From positions 62,001 to 126,000 of the forward strand of contig NZ_SUMD01000005.1 in assembly GCF_005049235.1 (NCBI RefSeq): a stretch of DNA of 64,000 bases, written 5' to 3'. The DNA comes from Rhodococcus oryzae (GTDB lineage: Bacteria > Actinomycetota > Actinomycetes > Mycobacteriales > Mycobacteriaceae). Positions 36,317 to 46,143 of this stretch are shown here, one piece after another. The notes under the pieces are model-generated. The model saw only the letters and a list, made by a program, of their open reading frames with translations, was not told the origin of the DNA and did not search any database. A program made the translations under genes and the position numbers. Each line of letters begins with the position of its first letter. The first letter of the stretch is position 1.

Positions 36317-36939
36317 CCGTGATGAACACCAAACTCCTCCAGACGATCACGTTGCTCGGCGCAGGCGTCACCGCCGGACTGATGGCTGGACTGTTCGCCG
36401 CGTTCGCCTACGCGGTGATGCCGGGCCTGGGCCGCACCGACGACCAGACCTTCATCTCGGCGATGCAGAAGATCAACGTGGCAATCCTCAACGGCTGGTT
36501 CATGATCTGCTTCCTCGGCGGGTTGGTGCTCACCGTCGCGACCCTGTTGCTGCACCTGCGGTCCGCCCGCAGCGTGCTCCCCTGGATCATCGCCGCGCTC
36601 GTGCTCTACGTCGCGATGCTCGTCATCACCGCAGCCGTCAACGTGCCACTCAACGACGAACTCGCACGGGCCGGCGACGTCATCGCGAACCCCGACGTCG
36701 TACGCGAACAGTTCGAATCCCGTTGGGTCACATGGAACATCGTGCGGGCGGTCGTCAGTACCGCCGCCTTCGCGGCGCTCGCCTATGCCCTGGTGGTGCA
36801 CGGGCAGGCGACCGCCACCGACACGAGCGCGTCGGCCGCGGCCGCCGGACACACTGCCCCTGCCACGTGGATGTACCCGGCCGATCAGGCCGGCGCCGGC
36901 GAAAGCCGGAGCCTGCCTTCCGTCACTGACGCGAGGTAG
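36313..36939 (+). CDS. DUF1772 (anthrone-oxygenase-like) membrane protein
   Basis: 208 residues with four hydrophobic helices (about 8-35, 60-82, 92-115, 145-165) and a polar C-terminal tail. It matches DUF1772, a family that includes anthrone oxygenase-like proteins in fungi; the bacterial role is unproven. Conserved residues include the NVPLNDEL loop and ESRWVTWN. GTG 36313 overlaps the NmrA stop as GTGA; ATG 36322 is an alternative. The pair with an NmrA protein under a LysR regulator suggests an inducible redox or detoxification function. Its last 17 bases overlap the convergent arylsulfatase gene. Confidence 0.87.
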   Translation: MTVMNTKLLQTITLLGAGVTAGLMAGLFAAFAYAVMPGLGRTDDQTFISAMQKINVAILNGWFMICFLGGLVLTVATLLLHLRSARSVLPWIIAALVLYVAMLVITAAVNVPLNDELARAGDVIANPDVVREQFESRWVTWNIVRAVVSTAAFAALAYALVVHGQATATDTSASAAAAGHTAPATWMYPADQAGAGESRSLPSVTDAR

Positions 36940-39295
36940 CGACCCGTACGACCTCCTGGGGGTCGATGAGATGGGAATGGTCGTCGTCACCGACCTCGAT
37001 CTGCACGACGTCGATACGGCCGTTGAACCTGGTTTCTCCCAGATACCCGACGCTGACCGGCATTCCGTAGTCGTCGCCGATGTCCGTCGTCTCGTCCGCG
37101 GAGAAGATCATCGGCTGCGTCTGCTCCACCCGCCCGGCACCGACGGGGCGGCCATCGTGAAACAGGGTGACATCCCCGCCCTTCGCGAGGCCGCCCCCGT
37201 CGTATGCGAACTCGGCGCGGATCTGGTGACTACCCGCGGGGATGTCCTCGGTCGCCTCGATCGTGAACTCCCTCATGCCGAGCAGGTTGTAGACGAACGC
37301 GGTTCGGCCCTTCTTGACGTAGAGCGCCCATCCGCCGAAGCGACCGCCCTGCGCGATGACCACGCCATTGGTGGTGCCGTTCGTCGGTGTCTCCACCGCG
37401 GCGGTCACCGAGAAGGATCGGTTCTTTATGTCGAGGACGCTGTGCTCGCTGAGCCGCTTCATGCCGGGGAACAGCACTTGCCTGTTGCCCGAGACCAGTT
37501 GGGGGCGACCGGCGATGGTCGGGTTGAGACGTTCGAACCGGCGATCGTCGATCGGCAGCACGTTGTATTTCACCGCCTCGATCAGCCACAGCCGCTGCAA
37601 CTCGCCGAGCTTCTCGGGCATCTCGGCGGCCAGATCGTGGGCCTGGGTCCAGTCGGTGGTCCCGTCGTAGAGCTCCCACACGTCGTCGTCGAGCGCCGGC
37701 AGCACCTCGTTCGGCAGCCAGGGGGTGCTGTGCCGGGTGACCGCGCTCCAGCCCTTGTGGTAGATGCCCCGATTGCCCGCCATCTCGAAGTACTGCAGGT
37801 CGTGCCGCTCCGGCGCGGCCGCGTCGTCGAAGCTGTACAGCATGCTCGGGCCCTCGAGCGGGGACTGCTGCACCCCGTTGACGAAGGTGGGCTCGGGCAG
37901 CCCGGCGGCCTCGAGCACGGTGGCCGCGACGTCGATGACGTGGGTGAACTGAGAACGGATCTCACCCTTGGCGGTGATTCCGTCCGGCCAGTGCACGATC
38001 GTCCCGTTGCGGGTACCGCCCCAATGTGAGGCGACCTGTTTGGTCCACTGGAAGGGGGAGCACATCGCCCACGCCCAGCCCACCGAATAGTGGTTGTAGG
38101 CCTCAACCGTGCCGAGCTTGTCCTTGACCTCCGCCATGAACTCCGGCGTCTCGATCGCGGCGAGGCCGTTGAAGTTCGCCATCTCGTTGAACGCCCCGTT
38201 CAGCGTTCCCTCCGCGGAGGCCCCGTTGTCGCCGATGATGTAGTAGATCAGGGTGTTCTCGAGCGCCCCCATCGCGTCGATCGCGTCGACGACGCGGCCG
38301 ACGTGGAAGTCGGTGTGCTCGAGGAACCCCGCGTAGACCTCCATCTGGCGTTCCAGTACCGGCTTGAGCGCCTCGTCCATGTCGTCCCATGCCGGGATCG
38401 CGTCGGGACGGGCGGTCAGTTCGGCGTCGTCGGGCACGATCTGGCGCTGTTTCTGCCGATCCAGGATGGATTCACGCTGTGCGTCCCAGCCGCCGGCGAA
38501 CCGGCCCGCGTACTTGTCCGCCCACTCGGCGGGCACGTGGTGCGGTGCGTGAGTGGCGCCGGGGGCGAAGTAGGCGAAGAACGGCTTGTCGGGCGCGAGC
38601 GACTTCTGGGTGCGCACCCAGTCGATGGCCCGGTCGGCCAGGTCCTCGGTGAGGTGGTAGCCCTCCTCCGGCGACTTGTCCGGCTCGACCGGCGCGAAAC
38701 CCTCATAGAGGGCCGGGTAGTACTGGTTGCTCTCGCCGCCGATGAACCCGTAGAAGTACTCGAACCCGCCACCACCCGAGGGCCAGGCGTCGAACGGTCC
38801 GACCGGCGAGGTCTGCCACGGCGGCACCTCGTGGCACTTGCCGAACTGCGCGGTGGAATAGCCGTTGAGCTTCAACGTCATCGGCAACGCGGCCTTGGTG
38901 TTCGGACGGAGCCCGGACAAGCCGGGCGCCGAGGTCGCGGTCTCGGTGATCATGCCCATTCCGACCGAATGGTGGTTGCGGCCGCTGAGCAGCGCCGCCC
39001 GGGTCGGCGCACACAGCGCGGTCGTGTGGAACCGGGTGTAGGTGAGGCCGCCTCGCTGCAGGCGTTCGGCGGTCGGCGTGTGCACCGGTCCCCCGAAGGC
39101 GCTACTGGCGCCGTATCCCACGTCGTCGAGCAGGATCACCAGGACGTTCGGTGCGCCCTCGGGCGGAAGCAGCGGCTCGATCGGCGGGAACGCCGTGTCC
39201 GGATCCTTCGCGTCGTAGGTCGTCAGACCTATGTGCTGCCGGTCCGGAATCGGAAGAACCCCTCGGTACTCGCCCGCTCGATCCACCATGGCCAC
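36923..39295 (-). CDS. Arylsulfatase (formylglycine-dependent sulfatase)
   Basis: 790-residue sulfatase hydrolysing sulfate esters. VLVILLDDVGYG supplies the metal-binding Asp pair (about 57-58). The formylglycine motif CxPxR is CAPTR, with Cys95 to be oxidised by a sulfatase-modifying enzyme not seen in this window. Further metal and substrate residues are in GKCHEVP and GDNGAS. The length and C-terminal beta-domain resemble mycobacterial AtsA/AtsD-like enzymes. No signal peptide is visible, so it is probably cytosolic. The start is GTG 39295 or ATG 39289. It is separated from ctaF upstream by a strong hairpin. Confidence 0.93.
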   Translation of the reverse strand: MAMVDRAGEYRGVLPIPDRQHIGLTTYDAKDPDTAFPPIEPLLPPEGAPNVLVILLDDVGYGASSAFGGPVHTPTAERLQRGGLTYTRFHTTALCAPTRAALLSGRNHHSVGMGMITETATSAPGLSGLRPNTKAALPMTLKLNGYSTAQFGKCHEVPPWQTSPVGPFDAWPSGGGGFEYFYGFIGGESNQYYPALYEGFAPVEPDKSPEEGYHLTEDLADRAIDWVRTQKSLAPDKPFFAYFAPGATHAPHHVPAEWADKYAGRFAGGWDAQRESILDRQKQRQIVPDDAELTARPDAIPAWDDMDEALKPVLERQMEVYAGFLEHTDFHVGRVVDAIDAMGALENTLIYYIIGDNGASAEGTLNGAFNEMANFNGLAAIETPEFMAEVKDKLGTVEAYNHYSVGWAWAMCSPFQWTKQVASHWGGTRNGTIVHWPDGITAKGEIRSQFTHVIDVAATVLEAAGLPEPTFVNGVQQSPLEGPSMLYSFDDAAAPERHDLQYFEMAGNRGIYHKGWSAVTRHSTPWLPNEVLPALDDDVWELYDGTTDWTQAHDLAAEMPEKLGELQRLWLIEAVKYNVLPIDDRRFERLNPTIAGRPQLVSGNRQVLFPGMKRLSEHSVLDIKNRSFSVTAAVETPTNGTTNGVVIAQGGRFGGWALYVKKGRTAFVYNLLGMREFTIEATEDIPAGSHQIRAEFAYDGGGLAKGGDVTLFHDGRPVGAGRVEQTQPMIFSADETTDIGDDYGMPVSVGYLGETRFNGRIDVVQIEVGDDDHSHLIDPQEVVRVATSRQ

Positions 39296-39428
39296 TCACA
39301 TTCCGTCGTCACCCATCGGAACGCCCGTCGGCCCCAGGTCGGAACCGCCGACAGCGCCTTGCCCGTCCGACGATATCGCCGACAACACGGAACCGCCGAC
39401 CGAATCGACCGAGCGAGGCCCTACGGAA

Positions 39429-39475
39429 ACGGCGAGGGCGCCGAACCCCCGTGTGGGATTCGGCGCCCTCGCCGT
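39429..39475 (-). terminator. Hairpin terminator after ctaF
   Basis: A 17-bp perfect stem (39429-39445 with 39459-39475) lies 18 bp beyond the ctaF stop and before the arylsulfatase start. Confidence 0.8.
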
Positions 39476-39493
39476 GCTCAGCTGTGATGCGGC

Positions 39494-39910
39494 TCAGTGC
39501 TTCTCGGGTCCGACGTGGTACTCGAAGACCAGACCGACCGCGGTGGCCAGGATCAGCGCCACGCCGACCACGATCAGCCACGGCTGGAAGAAGGCCAGCG
39601 CGACCGCGGTGAAAGCCGCCGCGAAGGCGAGCAGGACGGGCCAGTAGCTGCCCGGGCTGAAGAAGCCCAGGTCGCCCGCGCCGTCCGAGATCTCGGCGTC
39701 GTCGTAGTCCTCGGGGCGGGTGTCGAGTCGCCGCGCCACGAACCGGAAGTACGTGCCCACGATCAGGGTCAGTCCGGCGGACAGCACGATCGCGGTCAGT
39801 CCGGCCCACTCGACGCCGGTGCGCGAGGCGGCGGTGAAGACGCCGTACACGATCGCGACGAGGATGAAAAACACCGTCAAGATCTCAAAGAGCTTGGCTT
39901 CGATCTTCAT
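39494..39910 (-). CDS. ctaF: Cytochrome c oxidase subunit IV (actinobacterial CtaF)
   Basis: Small oxidase subunit found in actinobacterial bc1-aa3 supercomplexes. 138 residues with four membrane helices, an initial [15 protein letters not shown], a central cytoplasmic loop ending in [13 protein letters not shown] (the diagnostic segment), and a short polar C-terminus. ATG 39910 follows AAGGA at about ten bases. It lies 48 bp after ctaC on the same strand, forming a ctaC-ctaF operon as in M. tuberculosis (Rv2200c-Rv2199c). Confidence 0.94.
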   Translation of the reverse strand: MKIEAKLFEILTVFFILVAIVYGVFTAASRTGVEWAGLTAIVLSAGLTLIVGTYFRFVARRLDTRPEDYDDAEISDGAGDLGFFSPGSYWPVLLAFAAAFTAVALAFFQPWLIVVGVALILATAVGLVFEYHVGPEKH

Positions 39911-39958
39911 TTCAGCAAGTCCTTCAGCGGTTGATGGGTCTGGGTGCCGTCGGCACTG

Positions 39959-41023
39959 CTACTGGTATTCGCCCTCGAGGACGGTGGTGGCCTGTCGGTA
40001 CGTCCGCTCCGTGTTGAACGGCTGCGTGGACGTGGCGACCGGCGACTCGCCGATCTTCGCGAGCGCCTCGGCGGTGGTCAGCGCCTGTCCACCCTCGTCG
40101 AGCGGCTTGCGCAGCTCGATGTACTCGGCGAACTTCTCCGGGCTGACCGCGCGGACCTCGAAGTTCATCATCGCGTGGTACGTGCCGCACATCTCGGCGC
40201 AGCGGCCCACGAACGCGCCTTCCTTCGTGATCTCGCTGATCTGGAAGACGTTGTCGGAGTGGTTCTGCTCCGGGTTCGGCATGACGTCGCGCTTGAACAG
40301 GAACTCCGGCACCCAGAACGCGTGGATGACGTCCGCGGCGTTGAGCACGAACTCGATGCGCTTGCCGGTCGGCAGCACGAGGATCGGGATCTCCGTGCTG
40401 GATCCGACGGTCTCGATCTTGTCGAAGCGCAGGTAGGAGATGTCGTTCGCGGACAGACCCGCGTTCGGCGGCGGAACCTCTTCGCCGCGGAGCACCTGCT
40501 CGCCCGCCGGCTCCTCGGCGTACGCCTGCGCGGCGACGTCGACGCCGTCGTACTTGGCGCCGCCCTCACGCAGGTCGATGCTGCGGTAGCCGAACTTCCA
40601 GTTCCACTGGTACGCGGTCACGTCGACCACCACGTTCGGGTCGTCCTTCTTCTCGTGGACGTAGTTCTGCACGACCACGGTGAAGTAGAACAGCACGGCG
40701 ATGATGACGAACGGCACCGCGGTGTAGAAGAGCTCCAGCGGGACGTTGTAGGCCGTCTGCCTGGGGAACTCCGGAGAGTCCTTCTTCTTCCGGTGGAAGA
40801 TGACCACCCAGAAGGTCAGGCCCCACACAATCACGCCCATGAACAGGGCGGCGATGACCGACCAGGTCCACAGTTCGCGCATCCGCTCAGCCTGCGGGGT
40901 AATGCCCGACGGCCATCCGAACCGAAGCACCGAATTGTCGATCGAACATCCCGACAGCAGCATGGCAGCAAGGCCCAAAGATGCTGCGAGCCCTGCTCGT
41001 CGAAGGATCCGACTCTGCGCCAC
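39959..41023 (-). CDS. ctaC: Cytochrome c oxidase subunit II (lipoprotein)
   Basis: CuA-carrying subunit of the aa3 oxidase. 354 residues. The signal peptide ends in a lipobox (LLSGC, Cys26), so the N-terminus is lipid-anchored. Two membrane helices (about 50-70 and 92-115) precede the cupredoxin domain. CuA ligands are in VIHAFWVPEF and CAEMCGTYHAMM. An insertion rich in acidic residues (about 150-195) is typical of the actinobacterial form that docks with QcrC. GTG 41023 is favoured because AGGAAGG lies seven bases before; GTG 41029 is too close to that site. Confidence 0.95.
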   Translation of the reverse strand: MAQSRILRRAGLAASLGLAAMLLSGCSIDNSVLRFGWPSGITPQAERMRELWTWSVIAALFMGVIVWGLTFWVVIFHRKKKDSPEFPRQTAYNVPLELFYTAVPFVIIAVLFYFTVVVQNYVHEKKDDPNVVVDVTAYQWNWKFGYRSIDLREGGAKYDGVDVAAQAYAEEPAGEQVLRGEEVPPPNAGLSANDISYLRFDKIETVGSSTEIPILVLPTGKRIEFVLNAADVIHAFWVPEFLFKRDVMPNPEQNHSDNVFQISEITKEGAFVGRCAEMCGTYHAMMNFEVRAVSPEKFAEYIELRKPLDEGGQALTTAEALAKIGESPVATSTQPFNTERTYRQATTVLEGEYQ

Positions 41024-41082
41024 GTTCACGCCTTCCTGATCGCCGCAATGAATAAGGGCAGCCCCAGCCGGACGCCCGAATA

Positions 41083-41095
41083 CTACGCAGCGTAG
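41083..41095. promoter_or_regulatory. Short inverted repeat in the ctaC/asnB divergent spacer
   Basis: CTACG-CAG-CGTAG is an exact palindrome in the 210-bp spacer (41024-41233) between ctaC and asnB. It may be an operator or chance. The rest of the spacer presumably holds both promoters; no leaderless-type hexamer was found before either gene. Confidence 0.25.
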
Positions 41096-41233
41096 ACCAA
41101 AGCTGGCGCCTCTCCACCGTCGGGTCACAACATCAGTTCCGCGAGTCTGCGGCATACTCGGCAGAGTTATTCGGCAATCCGCTGCATACCAGTGTGGAGC
41201 CTTCCCCAAGAGCGAATAGAGGTATTGGACGCC

Positions 41234-43159
41234 GTGTGCGGACTGCTCGGGCTACTGACCTCCTCCGGCACCACCGAAGACGCGGTTTCACGCGTCGACT
41301 CGGCGATGCACTGCCTGCGCCACCGCGGGCCGGACGAGCACGGAACCTGGAACGACGACGACCTGATCTTCGGCTTCAACCGGCTCTCGATCATCGACAT
41401 CGAACACTCGCATCAGCCGCTGCGCTGGGGCCCGCCGGAGAACCCGACCCGGTACGCGCTGACCTTCAACGGTGAGATCTACAACTACCTCGAGCTGCGG
41501 GCCGAGCTGGCCCGGGATCACGGTGCCGAGTTCAGCACCGAGGGCGACAGCGAGGCCATCGTCGCGGCTTTCCACCACTGGGGAGCCGACGCGGTCCGCC
41601 GGTTGCGCGGCATGTTCGCGTTCGCGATCTGGGACACCGAGACCAAGGACCTGTTCCTGGCCAGGGACCCGTTCGGCATCAAGCCGCTGTTCCTGGCGAC
41701 GGGCAGCGGGGGCACCGCGTTCGGCAGCGAGAAGAAGAGCCTGCTGGAGCTGACCGAGCTGATCGGCATCGGCCTGGACCTCGATCCCCGCGCCACCGAG
41801 CACTACACGGTGCTGCAGTACGTGCCCGAGCCGGAGACGCTGCACACCGACATCCGCCGCCTCGAGTCCGGCTCCTTTGCCTGGGTGCGGGCAGGCGAGG
41901 CGCCGCGGATCACCCGTTACTTCACCCCGAAGTTCCCGGCGAAGCCGTTCACCCCAGGTTCCGAGCAGGCCCGCTACCAGGAGATCGCCGAGGCCCTCGA
42001 GGACTCCGTCGCCAAGCACATGCGTGCGGACGTGACCGTCGGGTCGTTCCTGTCGGGCGGCATCGACTCCACCGCGATCGCGGCCCTGGCCATCCGGCAC
42101 AACCCGAACCTGATCACCTTCACCACCGGGTTCGAGCGCGAGGGCTACTCCGAGGTCGACGTCGCCGCCGAGTCGGCCGCCGCGATCGGCGCCAAGCACG
42201 TGGTCAAGGTCGTCAGCCCGGCCGAGTTCGCGGCCTCGATCCCGGAGATCATCTGGTACCTCGACGACCCGGTCGCCGACCCGGCCCTCGTGCCGTTGTG
42301 GTTCGTCGCGAAGGAGGCCCGCAAGCACGTCAAGGTGGTGCTCTCGGGAGAGGGCGCGGACGAGCTGTTCGGCGGCTACACCATCTACCGCGAGCCGCTC
42401 TCGCTAAAGCCGTTCGAATACCTGCCCGCTCCGCTGCGCCGGGCCGCGGGCAAGCTCTCCGACCGGATCCCGGAGGGCACCCGCGGCAAGAGCCTGCTGC
42501 ACCGCGGCTCGATGACGCTCGAGGATCGCTACTACGGCAACGCGCGCAGCTTCAGTGACGCCCAGCTACGGGCCGTGCTGCGCGACTTCCGGCCGGAGTG
42601 GACCCACCAGGACGTGACGGCGCCGATCTACGCGCAGTCGCGGGACTGGGACCCGGTGGCCCGGATGCAGCACCTGGACCTGTTCACCTGGATGCGCGGC
42701 GACATCCTGGTCAAGGCCGACAAGATGACGATGGCGAACTCGCTCGAGCTGCGGGTGCCGTTCCTCGACACCGAGGTCTTCGAGGTGGCGTCGCGGGTAC
42801 CGCTGGAGCAGAAGATCACGAAGGACACCACCAAGTACGCGCTGCGCCAGGCACTGGAGGGCATCGTCCCGCCGCACGTGCTCCACCGCGCCAAGCTCGG
42901 CTTCCCCGTTCCGCTGCGGCACTGGCTGGCCGGCACGGAACTGTTCGACTGGGCACACCAGCAGATCGCGGACTCGCAGACCGACCACATCTTCGACAAG
43001 GCGGCGGTCACGGCGATGCTGAACGAGCACCGCGACGGCGCATCGGATCACAGCCGTCGGCTGTGGACGGTGCTGTGCTTCATGGTGTGGCACGGCATCT
43101 TCGTGGAGAAGCGGATCGTGCCGCAGATCCAGGAACCGGTCTACCCGGTCCACGTGTAA
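41234..43159 (+). CDS. asnB: Asparagine synthetase (glutamine-hydrolysing)
   Basis: Makes asparagine from aspartate, ATP and glutamine; mycobacterial relatives also amidate meso-diaminopimelate and are implicated in wall modification and drug tolerance. 641 residues. GTG 41234 is followed at once by Cys, giving the N-terminal nucleophile CGLLGLL required in class II glutaminases. RHRGPDE (about 35-41) and FNGEIYNY are glutaminase motifs. The synthetase P-loop is SGGIDST (about 272-278). A composite hairpin follows the gene. Synteny: Rv2201 next to ctaC. Confidence 0.95.
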   Translation: MCGLLGLLTSSGTTEDAVSRVDSAMHCLRHRGPDEHGTWNDDDLIFGFNRLSIIDIEHSHQPLRWGPPENPTRYALTFNGEIYNYLELRAELARDHGAEFSTEGDSEAIVAAFHHWGADAVRRLRGMFAFAIWDTETKDLFLARDPFGIKPLFLATGSGGTAFGSEKKSLLELTELIGIGLDLDPRATEHYTVLQYVPEPETLHTDIRRLESGSFAWVRAGEAPRITRYFTPKFPAKPFTPGSEQARYQEIAEALEDSVAKHMRADVTVGSFLSGGIDSTAIAALAIRHNPNLITFTTGFEREGYSEVDVAAESAAAIGAKHVVKVVSPAEFAASIPEIIWYLDDPVADPALVPLWFVAKEARKHVKVVLSGEGADELFGGYTIYREPLSLKPFEYLPAPLRRAAGKLSDRIPEGTRGKSLLHRGSMTLEDRYYGNARSFSDAQLRAVLRDFRPEWTHQDVTAPIYAQSRDWDPVARMQHLDLFTWMRGDILVKADKMTMANSLELRVPFLDTEVFEVASRVPLEQKITKDTTKYALRQALEGIVPPHVLHRAKLGFPVPLRHWLAGTELFDWAHQQIADSQTDHIFDKAAVTAMLNEHRDGASDHSRRLWTVLCFMVWHGIFVEKRIVPQIQEPVYPVHV

Positions 43160-43170
43160 AGGCGCTTCGC

Positions 43171-43230
43171 GCCCGTGCGCGGTTGACGAGTCCTGAGACT
43201 CGTCAACCGCGCACGGGCGGCGTAGCCGCC
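43171..43230. terminator. Composite palindrome between asnB and adoK (convergent)
   Basis: Perfect 22-bp stem (43171-43192 with 43197-43218), loop CTGA, overlapping a mini-hairpin GGCGGC-GTA-GCCGCC (43216-43230) that ends two bases before the adoK stop. The arm core GTGCGCGGTTGACGAGT is identical to the element at 20864-20903. Confidence 0.8.
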
Positions 43231-43232
43231 TG

Positions 43233-44255
<1,023 letters not shown>

Positions 44256-44338
44256 CTAATGTGCCGCAAAACTGCCACGGTACCGGCACGTCGCCGCCGC
44301 GGCGACCAGAGCGCCTTGGCGGGTACCCCCCGATACGA

Positions 44339-44374
44339 CTCTGACGCGGGCCCACGTGGGGCACCGCGTCAGAG
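44339..44374 (-). terminator. Hairpin terminator after erpA
   Basis: An 11-bp stem (44339-44349 with 44364-44374) with a self-complementary loop lies 41 bp beyond the erpA stop. The remainder of the 217-bp gap to adoK presumably contains the adoK promoter. Confidence 0.6.
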
Positions 44375-44415
44375 GTGTCGACGGACTCACGCGACGCGGA
44401 CGTCGCGGGGTCGGA

Positions 44416-44784
44416 TCAGTTGAACGAGTCTCCACAGGCGCAGGAGCCGGTGGCGTTCGGGTTGTCGATCGTGAAGCCCTGCTTCTCGATGGTGTCGACG
44501 AAGTCGATCGAGGCGCCCTCGACGTACGGCGCGCTCATCCGGTCGACCGCGAGGCTGACGCCACCGAAGTCGACGACCAGGTCACCGTCGAGGTTCCGGT
44601 CGTCGAAGAAGAGCTGGTAACGCAGTCCGGCGCAGCCGCCCGGCTGCACGGCGATGCGCAGCGCGAGGTCGTCGCGACCTTCCTGGTCGAGCAGCGCCTT
44701 GGCCTTCGACGCGGCGGCGTCGGTCATGGTGACCTTGTGCGCCTCCGTCTCGACCGGAGCTGTCGTCTCGTTCTGCACAGTCAT
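44416..44784 (-). CDS. erpA: A-type iron-sulfur carrier ErpA/IscA, Rv2204c-like
   Basis: Delivers Fe-S clusters to target apoproteins. 122 residues with the three conserved Cys: GGCAGLRY (about residue 50) and SCACGDSFN at the C-terminus. A 20-residue polar extension precedes the core. ATG 44784 has GGGAGAG before it. Likely clients in this window include lipoyl synthase LipA and the Rieske protein, but that is inference. Single-gene unit with its own terminator. Confidence 0.93.
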   Translation of the reverse strand: MTVQNETTAPVETEAHKVTMTDAAASKAKALLDQEGRDDLALRIAVQPGGCAGLRYQLFFDDRNLDGDLVVDFGGVSLAVDRMSAPYVEGASIDFVDTIEKQGFTIDNPNATGSCACGDSFN

Positions 44785-44951
44785 GGGCTCTCCCTGTTCG
44801 CTCGTACCAAACCCGTGAACGCTTCAACGGTACTCTGCCGTGCAGTATTCCTGACGGGGCCGACGACGATGACGGCGCCGTCGACATTGTTCCGGGTCGG
44901 ACTGCCTCCAGTGTGCCGCGCCGCGCCCCTACCGCGCCACCAGCGGCCGAG

Positions 44952-46028
44952 TCATCGCCCATCCGGCGGCCACTGCCGGGCCACCTTCTCGGCGAGTGCG
45001 CGCAGCTGACCAGCCGCATCGGACATCGCCAGGCGCACCGAGCCGGCGTGGTCGGTCACCGAGTACACCGCGCGCAGGCCCGCGGCCTCGGCCTCGCCCG
45101 CATCGAGCTGCACCTGACCCGCGATCACCACGGTCGGCACCCCGTGTCCGGCGGCCGCCCCGGCGAGGGCGATCACCACCTTGCCGCGCAGCGACTGGTG
45201 GTCGAACCGCCCCTCCCCGGTGAGCACCAGGTCGGCGGACGCCAGCAGCGACTCCTGCCCGGTGTGGGTGGCGACCACCGCGGCACCCGACTCCCTCGTC
45301 GCCCCGAGCGCCAGCAGCGCCGCCCCGATCCCGCCCGCCGCGCCAGCCCCCTCGTCGTCGGCCACCCGTTTCCCGGCGGCCGACTCCAGCACCAGCGACC
45401 ACTCGGCGTTGCGTCGCTCCAGCAGCTCGACGGCCGCGACATCCGCACCCTTCTGCGGCCCGAACACCGTGGCGGCGCCGTGCTCGCCGAGCAGCGGGTT
45501 CCGCACGTCGGTTGCGGCGATCAGCCGGATCCCCGCCAGCCGCTCCCGCGCGGACGCGACTGCCGCGCGGTCGGTCCCGCCTCCGAGAGCCTCGACCAGT
45601 CCCCTGCCGCCGTCGGTGCAGCCGCTGCCGCCGAGCCCGACCACCACCGTGGTTGCGCCCGCGCGCACGGCCGCGGCGATCAGCTGCCCGACGCCGCGGC
45701 TGTGCGCGGCGACCGCGGTGCTCGGATCCGGCGGCCCGCCCAGCAACGCCAGTCCACACGCCTGTGCCGATTCGAGGTAGGCGGTGTCACCCGCGGCCAG
45801 CCAGCGCGCCCGCACCCGCTCATCGAGCGGGCCGTCGACGGTCACGGCGATCGGCTCGCCGATCCGGGCGGCGAGCACGTCGACGAATCCGGGTCCGCCG
45901 TCCGACTGCGGCGCCAGGGCCAGCTCGTCGTCGGGCCTGCCCGCGGACCAGCCGGCCGCCATTGCCGCGGCGGCCTGTACCGCGGTGAGGGTGTCTCCGA
46001 ACGAATCCGGCGCGATCAGCACTCGCAT
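44952..46028 (-). CDS. Glycerate kinase (type I), Rv2205c-like
   Basis: Phosphorylates D-glycerate. 358 residues. The N-terminus MRVLIAPDSFGDTLTAVQAA and the later QSDGGPGFVD are hallmarks of the GlxK family, as are GLGGSGCTDGGRG (nucleotide loop, about residue 125) and GEGRFDHQSLRGK (near residue 275). ATG 46028 follows TACACT by six bases (leaderless type). It is divergent from the DUF3043 gene across 115 bp, as in the M. tuberculosis pair Rv2205c/Rv2206. Confidence 0.92.
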   Translation of the reverse strand: MRVLIAPDSFGDTLTAVQAAAAMAAGWSAGRPDDELALAPQSDGGPGFVDVLAARIGEPIAVTVDGPLDERVRARWLAAGDTAYLESAQACGLALLGGPPDPSTAVAAHSRGVGQLIAAAVRAGATTVVVGLGGSGCTDGGRGLVEALGGGTDRAAVASARERLAGIRLIAATDVRNPLLGEHGAATVFGPQKGADVAAVELLERRNAEWSLVLESAAGKRVADDEGAGAAGGIGAALLALGATRESGAAVVATHTGQESLLASADLVLTGEGRFDHQSLRGKVVIALAGAAAGHGVPTVVIAGQVQLDAGEAEAAGLRAVYSVTDHAGSVRLAMSDAAGQLRALAEKVARQWPPDGR

Positions 46029-46034
46029 CGGCCG

Positions 46035-46040
46035 AGTGTA
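46035..46040 (-). promoter_or_regulatory. -10 hexamer of a probable leaderless promoter for the glycerate kinase gene
   Basis: TACACT on the minus strand, six bases before ATG 46028. Confidence 0.6.
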
Positions 46041-46131
46041 GGACCGGTGGCGCCGCCCGGCAGCGCGGCGCGGGGCGACCCCGTGTCCATCCCGACGGGA
46101 CGGGCGCGAATCGATGCACGCCCATGGCAAG

Positions 46132-46137
46132 TAACCT
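46132..46137 (+). promoter_or_regulatory. -10 hexamer of a probable leaderless promoter for the DUF3043 gene
   Basis: TAACCT, six bases before GTG 46144. The GAAGGGG next to the start is too close to act as an ordinary ribosome site. Confidence 0.65.
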
Positions 46138-46143
46138 GAAGGG

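Noticed and set aside
38090-39487. Long plus-strand open frame opposite the arylsulfatase
   Set aside because: Antisense shadow of a sulfatase with intact catalytic motifs; no ribosome site or recognisable domain.
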